From assembly GCA_965116685.1 (NCBI GenBank), contig OZ220707.1:1736001-1800000 (forward strand): a DNA stretch of 64,000 nucleotides, written 5' to 3'. The stretch's first letter is position 1, and every line of letters begins with the position of its first letter. Source of the stretch: Bin80 sp965116685 (GTDB lineage Bacteria; Bacteroidota; Rhodothermia; Rhodothermales; Bin80). Position numbers and translations under genes: made by a program. The notes below the pieces were generated by a model. The model was given only the letters and a program-made list of their open reading frames with translations. It had not been told where the DNA came from and searched no databases. Shown here piece after piece: positions 43,460 to 52,345 of this stretch.

Positions 43460-46453
43460 ATGTTCATGGAGGGTTCACTGGCCTGCCATCGTATTGTTTG
43501 GGTTATCTTCGGATTGGGGATTTCACTGCTGGGATGTTCAAGGTCAGACCCAGTGTTGCCGGATCAGGTAGATTTCAACTACCATATTCGCCCTATCCTC
43601 TCGAACTCCTGTTATGTGTGTCATGGTCCCGACATCAGCACACGGGAAGCTGAGCTTCGCCTTGATACCTATGCCGGAGCAACAGCCAGGCGCCCTGGCG
43701 GGCGGGCGATTGTTCCGGGGAGCGCAAAACGCAGTCTGCTCATTCATCGAGTTCAGGCGGATGATCCCGAAGAGCGGATGCCACCTTCCCAGATCAACAA
43801 GGTACTCACTGAATACGAGATTGCGCTCATCTCCAAATGGATTGATCAGGGAGCACAGTACAAGACCCACTGGGCACTGATTCCACTACAGAGGTCGGAA
43901 GTTCAGCGTTCCATTGATGAGCTGTTGCAGGAACGGATTACAGCAAAAGGGATCACGCCCGCAAACCCGGCATCCCGAGCCAGTTTGATTCGACGCGCTT
44001 CTTACGTGCTGACCGGACTTCCCCCCTCACCCGACGCGGTTCGGGAATTTGAGCGGGATGAATCTCCCAATGCCTATGCACGGGTTGTAGACAGCCTACT
44101 CGCTTCTGCTGCATACGGAGAACGCTGGGCACGCCACTGGATGGACCTCGTCCGGTACTCGGAATCGAAAGGGCACGAATTCGATTTCACGATTCAGGGG
44201 GCGTGGCAATACCGTGACTACCTCATCCGGGCATTCAATGAAGATGTCCCCTATGACCAACTTGTTCTGGAGCATCTTGCCGGGGATGTTCTGGAGCAGC
44301 CCAGGCGTAACCCTGACGACGGGTTCAATGAGTCGGTGATCGGGACGGCATACTTCGCGCTTGGGGAAGGAAAGCACAGCCCTGTTGATACGCGCATTGA
44401 TGAGGCAGACCGCATTGATAACATCATTGATGTGACGACGAAAACCTTTCAGGGCTTAACCGTCGCCTGTGCCCGCTGCCATGATCACAAGTTTGATCCG
44501 ATCCCAACCCGCGATTACTATTCACTCTATGGCATCGTTGAGAGTGCACGCTTTACCCCTGTCCCTATCCTCTCGGACGACTACTTGGAGGCCGTGGAGG
44601 GCCTCCTTCGTCTCAATCAAACCTTGCGTTCGGATATAGCCAGCAGGTGGCAGTCATCGCTGAGAACAACACCAGCCGTTGCGGCCAGTCGAATGATTCC
44701 TCATTCGCGAACCGTACAGGACACCACCGGGGCTTGGGAGGTATTGGGGGATTTCCGCGGTGGGACGCTGAGTGGGTGGATCACCGATGGGGTTGCGTTC
44801 GATGATGCGCCTCTTTACGGCACCCCCTTCATTGAGGGAGAGCATTTCCTGCGACTCACTGAACGCGTAGCAAGCAGCCGGCAGATCTCAGAGGGACTTC
44901 CTGGTGCGCTTCGCTCCCCTACCTTTACGCTCGTCCATGACTCCATTACGGTCATGGCCAAGGGATACAAATCCGCTCTGCGGCTGGTAATTGACAACTT
45001 CCAGCTGATCCGTGCACCGATCCATGGAGCCCTTGATCAGGAGCTCAGCAGTGACGCACTCACCCCCTACCAATTCGGTGTGGGTTTATGGAAGGGTCAC
45101 AAAGCGTACCTGGAGTTACTGGTCGGGACCTACGATAAAAACCGCTTTGTGACCGATCAGCATATGCTCGCCGTTCACGATTCGTCCTACTTCGAGATTG
45201 CCTATGTTCTGGCACACGATGATGCCGCTTTTGATCTGCCACACCAGGAGTACAATGAAGCTGCTCTCGGACCCTCGATTCATGCCTGGGCAGCAGAAAA
45301 GGCCAGCCCGGTGCAGATTGCGGCAATCAACCAGGCCTTGGAATCTGGAGAGCTCCAACGTCCTCAGATCCATGAGCCGATTCGCCGAAAACGGCAAATC
45401 AAACAGCTCCTGCCCCCTGCAGAATTTTTTATTGGCATGACGGAAGGGGATCGGGTGACCAGCGCCGTTTTCGGACGCGGCAACTACAAAACTCCAGATG
45501 GCGAGCCCGTTCCGCACCGATTCTTTACCGCACTGGATTCAACAGGCACTCCTTTTACTGAGACACCCAGTGGGCGACTGGAGCTTGCGCAAGCGATCAT
45601 AGATCCTTCAAATCCCTTGACTGCACGCGTCATGGTGAACCGGTTATGGCATCATGCATTCGGCAGAGGTGTCGTCGAAACAGTCGACAATTTTGGGGCC
45701 CAGGGAAATCTGCCGACACATCCAGAGTTGTTGGACGATTTGGCGCTGCGCTTTGTGGAGTCTGGATGGTCCATCAAATCGGTCCTCCGAGAAATTCTCC
45801 TTTCTGATGCGTTTCAACGTTCTTCAGAAGCGCCCGCGGGCATCCTTGAGTTGGACCCGTCTAATCTGCTTCTGTCTCACTATCCTGTGCGAAGGTTAGA
45901 GGCAGAAGTAATTCGTGACGGTATTTTGGCAATATCCGGGCAGTTGGACCCGACGATGTACGGCCCCCCGGTACCCATTCACTTGACCGAGTTCATGAAG
46001 GGGCGGGGCCGCCCTTCCACCAATGGCCCGTTGGATGGAGATGGTCGTCGAAGTCTTTACATTGCGATCCGCCGCAATTTTCTCTCGCCGATGATGCTCT
46101 CCTTTGATATGCCCATTCCGTTCTCCACTTTTGGTGCTCGCAATTCCAGCAATGTACCTGCGCAATCTCTTACGATGCTCAACGATATATTCATCGCTGA
46201 GCAGGCCAAACATTGGGGAGAGCTCCTGGTGGGACAGTCCCATGTTGATATTAAGGACAGGATTGAGCATATTTACCTAAAGGCCTTTGCACGGCTTCCA
46301 GAGCTGAACGAGTTGGCGGAAGCACAATCCTTTCTAAACACCGAGGCGGAAGAACTCGGCTTGAAACCGGGGGAACTGATGTCTTCCGTAGAGATTTGGT
46401 CGGCATATTGCCACGTGATTTTTAATCAAAAGGAATTTATCTACCTGATCTAA
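43460..46453 (+). CDS. PSCyt1-PSCyt2/DUF1549-PSD1/DUF1553 multidomain haem protein (997 aa)
   Basis: A lipobox LLGC at 23-26 marks it as a lipoprotein. The N-terminal Planctomycete-type cytochrome domain has CYVCH at 51-55 and a Met in RMPP (about 107). The DUF1549 part (about 145-360) contains GERWARHWMDLVRY and a second haem motif CARCH at 337-341. The rest, including LTARVMVNRLWHHAFGRGVVETVDNFG, is DUF1553. A sandwich insertion between the parts (about 400-680) has no clear homology. These proteins are always paired with a DUF1501 gene, here the next one (stop and start overlap by one base). They are thought to take part in oxidation of complex sugars, but the substrate is not known. Confidence 0.92.
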   Translation: MFMEGSLACHRIVWVIFGLGISLLGCSRSDPVLPDQVDFNYHIRPILSNSCYVCHGPDISTREAELRLDTYAGATARRPGGRAIVPGSAKRSLLIHRVQADDPEERMPPSQINKVLTEYEIALISKWIDQGAQYKTHWALIPLQRSEVQRSIDELLQERITAKGITPANPASRASLIRRASYVLTGLPPSPDAVREFERDESPNAYARVVDSLLASAAYGERWARHWMDLVRYSESKGHEFDFTIQGAWQYRDYLIRAFNEDVPYDQLVLEHLAGDVLEQPRRNPDDGFNESVIGTAYFALGEGKHSPVDTRIDEADRIDNIIDVTTKTFQGLTVACARCHDHKFDPIPTRDYYSLYGIVESARFTPVPILSDDYLEAVEGLLRLNQTLRSDIASRWQSSLRTTPAVAASRMIPHSRTVQDTTGAWEVLGDFRGGTLSGWITDGVAFDDAPLYGTPFIEGEHFLRLTERVASSRQISEGLPGALRSPTFTLVHDSITVMAKGYKSALRLVIDNFQLIRAPIHGALDQELSSDALTPYQFGVGLWKGHKAYLELLVGTYDKNRFVTDQHMLAVHDSSYFEIAYVLAHDDAAFDLPHQEYNEAALGPSIHAWAAEKASPVQIAAINQALESGELQRPQIHEPIRRKRQIKQLLPPAEFFIGMTEGDRVTSAVFGRGNYKTPDGEPVPHRFFTALDSTGTPFTETPSGRLELAQAIIDPSNPLTARVMVNRLWHHAFGRGVVETVDNFGAQGNLPTHPELLDDLALRFVESGWSIKSVLREILLSDAFQRSSEAPAGILELDPSNLLLSHYPVRRLEAEVIRDGILAISGQLDPTMYGPPVPIHLTEFMKGRGRPSTNGPLDGDGRRSLYIAIRRNFLSPMMLSFDMPIPFSTFGARNSSNVPAQSLTMLNDIFIAEQAKHWGELLVGQSHVDIKDRIEHIYLKAFARLPELNELAEAQSFLNTEAEELGLKPGELMSSVEIWSAYCHVIFNQKEFIYLI

Positions 46454-47901
46454 TGAGTGGTCCACACCGGTTGACCTGTCGGATGACACGTCGAGAAATG
46501 CTGACCATGTGCCGGAATGGCTTTGGTGGTGTAGCTCTTCTGGGGCTGATGGGAAGTTCAGCCTTTGGCAACATGGTTGCGCAGGTTGCCCCATCTGAAA
46601 CGAATCCGTTGCACCCCAGACCAGGGGGATTGATTCCAAAGGCACGAAGCATCATCTTCCTGTACATGGACGGAGGCGTATCGCAGGTTGACAGCTTTGA
46701 CCCGAAACCGCGTCTTGCCAAGGAGAATGGCGAGAATCCGTATGACAAATTTTCGGTTGATGCCACGCAATTCAACAGTATCGGCAAGATTCTGCAAAGC
46801 CCATGGGATTTTCGGCGCTATGGGGAGAGTGGCATGGAGGTAAGCGATCTGTTTCCTCATGTTGGCCAGTGTGTGGACGACCTTGCGGTCGTCCGATCCA
46901 TGGTGGCAGACTTCCCTGAGCACACGAATGCAAATTATTTTCTTCATACGGGGATCGGAATTCAGGGCCGCCCCTCAATGGGGGCCTGGATCAATTATGG
47001 GCTTGGCAGCGAAAATCAGGATCTGCCGGGATATGTGGTCCTTGATGGTGGGTTGATCCCACCTGGAGGACTGGATAATTTCAACAGCGGGTTTTTGCCT
47101 GCCTCGTACCAAGGATCGATTTTCAGGGCTGGTGACATGCCGCTTCCGAACATTGAACCGCAGGAACCAACATCCGATCTGCAACGCAGAAAGCTGAACC
47201 TCATGAGTCGAACCGACAAGCATTTGCTTGGCCGTATCAGTCATGCCGATCACGTGGAGTCAGCAATTACAAATTATGAGCTGGCTTACCGGATGCAGGC
47301 TTCGGTTCCCGAATTGACGGACCTCTCCGGTGAAACGGAAGCGACGAAAAAGCTGTACGGGATGGATTCGCCTGATCCCAATACACGTATTTATGCTACT
47401 GAATGCCTACTTGCAAGACGCTTGGTTGAGCGTGGTGTTCGGTTTATTGAACTCACCTGCCCCAATGTCGCTGCGGATCGATGGGATCAGCATTCGAACC
47501 TCAAGGAAGGGCATGAGCTGAATGCTCATGCGGTAGATCAGCCCATCGCAGGTTTAATCAGAGATCTGAAAGGTCGCGGCCTGTTCGAGGATACGCTCGT
47601 CATCTGGGCAGGAGAATTTGGGCGAACACCTTTCGCACAGGGCACAAACGGGCGAGATCATAATCCATCGGCATTCAGCATTTGGCTCGCTGGAGCGGGG
47701 ATCAAAGGAGGTACAGTATATGGAGCGACAGATGAGTATGGTTATCGGGTGGTTGACAAGGAGACCACCATCCACGATCTGCATGCAACGATGCTGTATC
47801 TATTGGGACTGGAGCATGAACATTTGACCTACCGGTTCAGCGGGCGCGATATTCGGCTCACAGATGTGGACGGCAGAATAATTCGGGGAATTCTGTCGTG
47901 A
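46453..47901 (+). CDS. DUF1501 protein, Tat-exported (482 aa)
   Basis: The Tat leader TRREMLTMCRNGFGGVALLG precedes the DUF1501 fold, which belongs to the alkaline-phosphatase/sulfatase superfamily. Conserved pieces are IIFLYMDGGVSQVDSFDPKP near the front, HTNANYFLHTG, and AGEFGRTPFAQGTNGRDHNP near the C-terminus; the latter has the metal-ligand acids and His of that fold. The sulfatase C-x-P-x-R motif is absent. Starts on the last base of the preceding TAA. It acts with the PSCyt/DUF1549 partner in the periplasm; substrate unknown. Confidence 0.92.
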   Translation: MSGPHRLTCRMTRREMLTMCRNGFGGVALLGLMGSSAFGNMVAQVAPSETNPLHPRPGGLIPKARSIIFLYMDGGVSQVDSFDPKPRLAKENGENPYDKFSVDATQFNSIGKILQSPWDFRRYGESGMEVSDLFPHVGQCVDDLAVVRSMVADFPEHTNANYFLHTGIGIQGRPSMGAWINYGLGSENQDLPGYVVLDGGLIPPGGLDNFNSGFLPASYQGSIFRAGDMPLPNIEPQEPTSDLQRRKLNLMSRTDKHLLGRISHADHVESAITNYELAYRMQASVPELTDLSGETEATKKLYGMDSPDPNTRIYATECLLARRLVERGVRFIELTCPNVAADRWDQHSNLKEGHELNAHAVDQPIAGLIRDLKGRGLFEDTLVIWAGEFGRTPFAQGTNGRDHNPSAFSIWLAGAGIKGGTVYGATDEYGYRVVDKETTIHDLHATMLYLLGLEHEHLTYRFSGRDIRLTDVDGRIIRGILS

Positions 47902-48048
47902 GGGAAAGATTGTTTTTTGAATGATAGACGAAATGCAGGACATCACATATAAGATGCCACACACAGGAACACATCCAATGTTTTCGTGTACTTCCTTGTG
48001 AAATTGAGATAATAATTTGATGCTCAGGCTAACCGACAATTTTCTATA

Positions 48049-48627
48049 ATGTCCCTAAGTTTTGCCAAACCGATAGCCTCAGAAGGCTTTACGATATCCT
48101 TCTTACTCCAAAGGGCGATCAAAAACGACAGTCAGGGGCTGACTCCACTACAGGTGAACAAGTTGGCATACATTTTACACGGTTGGACTTTGGGACTACT
48201 GGATCGCCCGCTGTTTAATAACAACCCAAAACAGATTCAGGCGTGGAGATATGGCCCCGTAGTAGTGGGTATATATTATACTCTCAAGCCCTTTGGTAAC
48301 AACCTAGTTACGCTTGATAAGATAAAAACGCGTTATCGATTTAATAAGGATGATCCGTCCAGATATGACGAAGTCCTCTCCGTAAATGTTGACGCATTTA
48401 TGCAGGAAAACAAGGAGACTACCCGTCACCTTGAATGGATTTATGAAATTTACGCTGGCTTTGGAGGAGGCGCATTAATTGACTTAACTCATGAACCCGG
48501 GGGGCCGTGGGATCAATGCCGTGCTCGCGGATTAGGAACACTTAGATTTCACGGAGAAAATCATATTCCGGATAGCGTGATTGGGCCTTACTACAAGAAC
48601 TTCATACATTCGCACCTCTATTCGTGA
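48049..48627 (+). CDS. Panacea (SocA-like, DUF4065) antitoxin-type protein (192 aa)
   Basis: The protein has the Panacea-domain features LTPLQVNKLAYILHGWTLG (about residues 31-49), a hydrophobic W-x-x-G-P-V-V segment AWRYGPVVVGIYY (about 65-77) and the late L-T-H-E-P-G-G-P-W. Panacea proteins neutralise unrelated toxins by direct contact and are encoded just upstream of them. The stop overlaps the next gene's GTG start by four bases (GTGA), the standard layout of toxin-antitoxin pairs. No signal peptide. A role in regulated proteolysis (as for SocA) is another possibility. Confidence 0.8.
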   Translation: MSLSFAKPIASEGFTISFLLQRAIKNDSQGLTPLQVNKLAYILHGWTLGLLDRPLFNNNPKQIQAWRYGPVVVGIYYTLKPFGNNLVTLDKIKTRYRFNKDDPSRYDEVLSVNVDAFMQENKETTRHLEWIYEIYAGFGGGALIDLTHEPGGPWDQCRARGLGTLRFHGENHIPDSVIGPYYKNFIHSHLYS

Positions 48628-48947
48628 GTGACCTTAGGCCCCCTAACAAAACTGATCTCAAAAAGCTAAGAGATTGGCTAGCATCAGAAGTATCGCCGAG
48701 TAAAGATACATCAACAACTCCTTGGGATTCCCGCTTAACGGTGGGTGGCTTTTTTAAGCATGTGCTGGACAAATTTTCGCCAAAAACGATAGGTTTACTC
48801 CGCTGGCTCTTCTTGATTACAGTTCTTGCTGCCGCGACTAACTACGCCACTTCCCACATCAGGCAAGTAATGTGTCAGTGGGGCTGGTGGGAAAATAAAC
48901 ACTGTGCTGAACGCCCCAAAAATTGGGATCGGCCACTGTTTCCATAA
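48624..48947 (+). CDS. small single-TM protein coupled to a Panacea gene, possible toxin (107 aa)
   Basis: GTG-started frame overlapping the Panacea stop. About 50 N-terminal residues are polar and charged (DLKKLRDWLASEVSPS), followed by one hydrophobic segment TIGLLRWLFLITVLAAATNYA (about 58-76) and a cysteine/tryptophan-containing tail (CQWGWWENKHC). Panacea-associated toxins include short membrane proteins, so a membrane-acting toxin is the simplest reading. The alternative is an unrelated membrane accessory. No sequence family was recognised. Confidence 0.55.
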   Translation: MSDLRPPNKTDLKKLRDWLASEVSPSKDTSTTPWDSRLTVGGFFKHVLDKFSPKTIGLLRWLFLITVLAAATNYATSHIRQVMCQWGWWENKHCAERPKNWDRPLFP

Positions 48948-49045
48948 TTGTGTCAGTCGGAATGCGCTACGTTTATAGCCAATAAAGGAGATTTATTATT
49001 CAAACTGTACCTCATAATTCTGAGTAATTTTGGCAGCATACTTCT

Positions 49046-49129
49046 GACACCACGCAGTTCAACAGTCTCGATAAGATCCTGCAAAGCCCATGGGACTTTC
49101 GGCACTACGGGGAGAATGATATTGAGATG
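49046..49129 (+). pseudogene. fossil fragment of a DUF1501 gene
   Basis: 27 codons read DTTQFNSLDKILQSPWDF then RHYGENDIE, matching codon by codon the DUF1501 protein at 46759-46839 (DATQFNSIGKILQSPWDF then RRYGESGME) with several synonymous differences. The match ends abruptly on both sides. Because many differences are silent, this is an older paralogue or transferred copy, not a recent local duplication. Confidence 0.75.
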
Positions 49130-49282
49130 AAACATTCGGAAAATGTGTCTTTTGTATTCGGATGCTCGAAGGCATTGCTCCTTGGAACCAATAATTCTAT
49201 CGGCCCATAGAATTGACGTCCATTTTTCGAAGAACCAAGATTTTTACTGTAGTAAACCCCGGCACTACACAACGCTGATTAA

Positions 49283-50167
49283 ATGTACCTCGCAATTCAT
49301 AACTGGATGAAAGTAGAACCGCTTGAAGTGACCGTCAAGCGGTTGGTCAAGTATGGGTATAAAGCTCTGGAAATCCAGGGAGAACCCTATAAATATGATC
49401 CGAGTCAGGTCAAAAAACTTCTGGATGATCACGGGGTGCGGTGTTGGGGAAGTGTGACCTTGATGCTGGATGAGCGTAACCTGCTTGCGAAAGACGAAGA
49501 TCAGCGTGCAAAGTCCGTGACCTATGTGAAGGACTGTATCCGAATGGTGGGTGCATTGGGCGGAAAGGTGATTTCGGTGGTCCCTGGCGCCGTCGGCAAA
49601 GTTGTCCCGGATTCAACACCGGAAAACGAATGGGACTGGTGCGTTGCCGCGCTGAAAGAAATCAACGCCTGTGGCCGCGAATGTAACGTGAAGATTGGCA
49701 TTGAGCCGATCAACCGATTCGAAACCTATTTCGTCAATCGTGGGGCTCAGGCATTGGCCCTCGCGGAAGCTGTGGCCCCGGATTGCGGCGTTTGCCTGGA
49801 CATCTTTCATATGAATCTGGAAGAAGATGATCCAATCGGTGCAATTTATGAAGCAGGCAGTCACCTAGTGAATTTTCATGTTGCAGACAATAACCGCATG
49901 GCCTGTGGTATGGGATCCTTCGACTGGCCAGCAATTATCAAAGCGCTTAAGGATGTCGGCTACGATGGTGCCATTTCCGTCGAATTTTGCCCCCCTCTTG
50001 ATCGGACGCCGGCCAACCGATTTCCAGGCAGCGTTGACTTGAACCCGGAAGGAATCTCGGACTCCGAGCGCAAGTTTTTGGAGGATCACGGTAGCAGTGT
50101 CTTCAGCACCGACTTCTACGAGATGCATGTTCGACGCTCTGCCGAAACCTTACTCCCACTGATCTGA
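49283..50167 (+). CDS. sugar 3-epimerase-like TIM barrel (294 aa)
   Basis: Resembles D-tagatose/D-psicose 3-epimerases of the xylose-isomerase-like family. The metal-ligand residues appear in IGIEPINRFETYFVN (Glu), VCLDIFHMNLEED (Asp), NFHVADNNRM (His) and AISVEFCPP (Glu). No signal peptide, so it is cytoplasmic, unlike the Tat-exported relative at 18530. Converges on the creatininase-family gene with 26 bases between stops. Acts on a keto sugar; the neighbouring minus-strand genes suggest sugar acid use. Confidence 0.85.
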   Translation: MYLAIHNWMKVEPLEVTVKRLVKYGYKALEIQGEPYKYDPSQVKKLLDDHGVRCWGSVTLMLDERNLLAKDEDQRAKSVTYVKDCIRMVGALGGKVISVVPGAVGKVVPDSTPENEWDWCVAALKEINACGRECNVKIGIEPINRFETYFVNRGAQALALAEAVAPDCGVCLDIFHMNLEEDDPIGAIYEAGSHLVNFHVADNNRMACGMGSFDWPAIIKALKDVGYDGAISVEFCPPLDRTPANRFPGSVDLNPEGISDSERKFLEDHGSSVFSTDFYEMHVRRSAETLLPLI

Positions 50168-50193
50168 TCGGCTCACGCTCGCCTGACAACCTG

Positions 50194-51120
50194 TCACATT
50201 ACCCGATCTACAAACTCCCGGTTGTGGACCGTTACTGGGACATTCATCAGTTCTAAAATGCCGCGGGCCACATGCTCAGATAAGCGCCGAAACGCTTCTT
50301 CTCCCTTTTCTTTGGTCGCGCGCAGTGGGTTGCCAATAACTCCACTTTCAATAAACTCATGGTGATCCATGGGAAAGTTGAAATATGTGTAGCCCTCAAA
50401 CTCTACATCAGGCATTCCATCCTTCTTGGCAAACGAGCGTGGCAGAAAATCAGGAATATGAGCCTTGGTGTATGCAGCTCTCTCCATTCGAACCAAGTCT
50501 TCGTTCCATGCCAAGTCCTGCGCAGTCTCCAATTCACTGGCATGCCAACCCGGTGTCTCCTCGGGCGGGTTCTCCATGAGCCCCTCCAGTATGCCGGTAT
50601 ATCGCTCCATGTATGGCTTTACAAAACTGATCAGGGCTCCTGTTTCGTAGCGGAGTTTTCTTAGGACCGGATCCACTACCTTGATATTTGAGCCATGACC
50701 ATTAATGAAAATGATCCGGTTGAATCCGTGATGGATCAAACTGCGAGCAACATCATGCATGACGGCTAAAAGCGTAGTACTTCGTACCGTAATGGTACCG
50801 CGCCCCTCACTTGGCTCATGCATGTGCTGCGGTGAGTACCCCATCCAGATGGGCGGGGCATGCAAGATGCCAATCAAGTGAGCGACCCGCTGAGAAATAT
50901 GTACAGCGGTGATGGTGTCCGTATAGAGAGGTAAATGGGGCCCATGCTGCTCCAGACTTGCCACCGGGACTATAATGATATCCTTGTGTTGGAGATAATT
51001 CCTGATATCCGTCATGGTCAGGTCCCCTAAATCCCACGACAGAAATTGTGCCCGGAAGTCATCGTCTCCGTCAGTGAGTTTAGGTAGATGGCTAAGGTCG
51101 TTCGGTGATGATGCGATCAT
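50194..51120 (-). CDS. creatininase family amidohydrolase (308 aa)
   Basis: Metal-dependent hydrolase with the family motif VASLEQHGPHLPLYTDT (Glu57, His59, His62, Asp68), then RIIFINGHGSN and, later, the Glu in ASELETAQD. In the family these residues bind two metals and act on creatinine, formamides of pyrroloquinoline quinone or mycofactocin precursors, or other cyclic amides. Here it is last in a four-gene set with UPF0261, an Fe-S protein and an FAD oxidase. The N-terminal 25 residues are longer than usual. Substrate is not creatinine necessarily. Confidence 0.85.
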   Translation of the reverse strand: MIASSPNDLSHLPKLTDGDDDFRAQFLSWDLGDLTMTDIRNYLQHKDIIIVPVASLEQHGPHLPLYTDTITAVHISQRVAHLIGILHAPPIWMGYSPQHMHEPSEGRGTITVRSTTLLAVMHDVARSLIHHGFNRIIFINGHGSNIKVVDPVLRKLRYETGALISFVKPYMERYTGILEGLMENPPEETPGWHASELETAQDLAWNEDLVRMERAAYTKAHIPDFLPRSFAKKDGMPDVEFEGYTYFNFPMDHHEFIESGVIGNPLRATKEKGEEAFRRLSEHVARGILELMNVPVTVHNREFVDRVM

Positions 51121-51125
51121 AATAT

Positions 51126-52343
51126 TTATGCTTCAATGAGTTGGATGAATAAATCTGCCACGGCTTCCCCAAAAGCAGGGTCATTCACATGGCATTCGTA
51201 GAGTTCTATGGGAATGTCCGTACGTAAGTGCTGTTTTAGCTCGCCTATGAATCTGGCATCGGCATCGGGATCCCAAAACACGCCCTCCGGCACGTTGGGG
51301 ATCGATAATCCCTGAAGGGGGATCGCCATTTTGACGGGCCCCTTGGCTGAATTGAGTTTTCGAGCAAAGATTCTCCCCAGTTCTGCCATTTCATCGCTGG
51401 AAGCTCGAACCAGCACATATTCTGGATTATGGTCATACATAGGACGATCACGCAACATGTCCGGCACGGTCCCCGCATTCCAGACACTGAAGTCAATACA
51501 TCCCGGGACGACCACTTGTGGCAACCCGAGGCGGCCGATCACTTCTAATCGGTCAGGTCCACCGTCGTGAATTCCTCCCACAAGTGGATCGTACACCTCG
51601 TTGGTTGTAAAGTCAATCACGCCGACGAACTGATTCTGTGCCGCCAACTCTTCCATGGCGGGACCACCCACACCGTTGGAGTGAAAAATCACCGCTTCAT
51701 ATCCGGCACTTTCCAGGCGGGTCTTTGCAGCCATAACAGCCGTTGTGGTATTTCCCAGCATCGTGATCGCAATGTTGCGTCCCTGGGGTTTGGCAAGACC
51801 ACGACCATGCGCAACCATCCCATACAGCGCTGCAGCTACATTGTCAAAAATGCTGCAGGCGATGGGGTTCAGTCCCAAAATATCCACCACTGAGTGGACA
51901 ATCATCATATCGCGTGTACCAACCAGTGGTGCAAAAAAATGATGTCCTGAGGCAATGGGGGACACCAGTACTTTCGGTACACCAACGGGAAGAACCATCA
52001 TTGCCGCTGCCCCCATGACTGCTCCCTCCGCACCGCCCATGCTCACCGCTGCATCAAGACGTCCACTTTGATGCAGCTCCAACATGAGGTTCCTGAGTGA
52101 TTCCCGCATCAGCGCAACAGCCTTCCCCCGACTACCAGCCGAGCGCATGGCTTCAAGACTGGATCCTGCGTAAGTTGCTGATTTTTCATGGGGGATATCC
52201 GGTACGATGTCCAGCGGCTCCCCAAGAATTCCAGAATCAATCACGACGGTGGATAGCCCTAATGCTTGTAAGCGATCACGCAGGTAGGCCATTTCGGGGC
52301 CTTTGGTATCCAGCGTACCAATAAGTACGACAGTCTTGCTCAT
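51126..52343 (-). CDS. Tm-1-like ATP-binding (UPF0261) protein (405 aa)
   Basis: The N-terminus VVLIGTLDTKGPEMAYLRDRL, GGAEGAVMGAAAMMVLPVGVPKVLVSPIASG and GVGGPAMEELAAQNQFVGVIDFTTNEVYDPLVGGIHDGGPDRL are UPF0261 hallmarks. In plants the Tm-1 member is a virus inhibitor; bacterial members lie in catabolic operons and their reaction is unknown. The ATG at 52343 was chosen; an upstream GTG lies two codons earlier. It starts just before the Fe-S protein stop and is 5 bases from the creatininase-family gene. Confidence 0.9.
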   Translation of the reverse strand: MSKTVVLIGTLDTKGPEMAYLRDRLQALGLSTVVIDSGILGEPLDIVPDIPHEKSATYAGSSLEAMRSAGSRGKAVALMRESLRNLMLELHQSGRLDAAVSMGGAEGAVMGAAAMMVLPVGVPKVLVSPIASGHHFFAPLVGTRDMMIVHSVVDILGLNPIACSIFDNVAAALYGMVAHGRGLAKPQGRNIAITMLGNTTTAVMAAKTRLESAGYEAVIFHSNGVGGPAMEELAAQNQFVGVIDFTTNEVYDPLVGGIHDGGPDRLEVIGRLGLPQVVVPGCIDFSVWNAGTVPDMLRDRPMYDHNPEYVLVRASSDEMAELGRIFARKLNSAKGPVKMAIPLQGLSIPNVPEGVFWDPDADARFIGELKQHLRTDIPIELYECHVNDPAFGEAVADLFIQLIEA

Positions 52344-52345
52344 GA

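Noticed and set aside
48953..49135. Minus-strand open frame of 60 codons
   Set aside because: It lies opposite the DUF1501 fossil, whose plus-strand codon match is clear, so the minus frame is a shadow.
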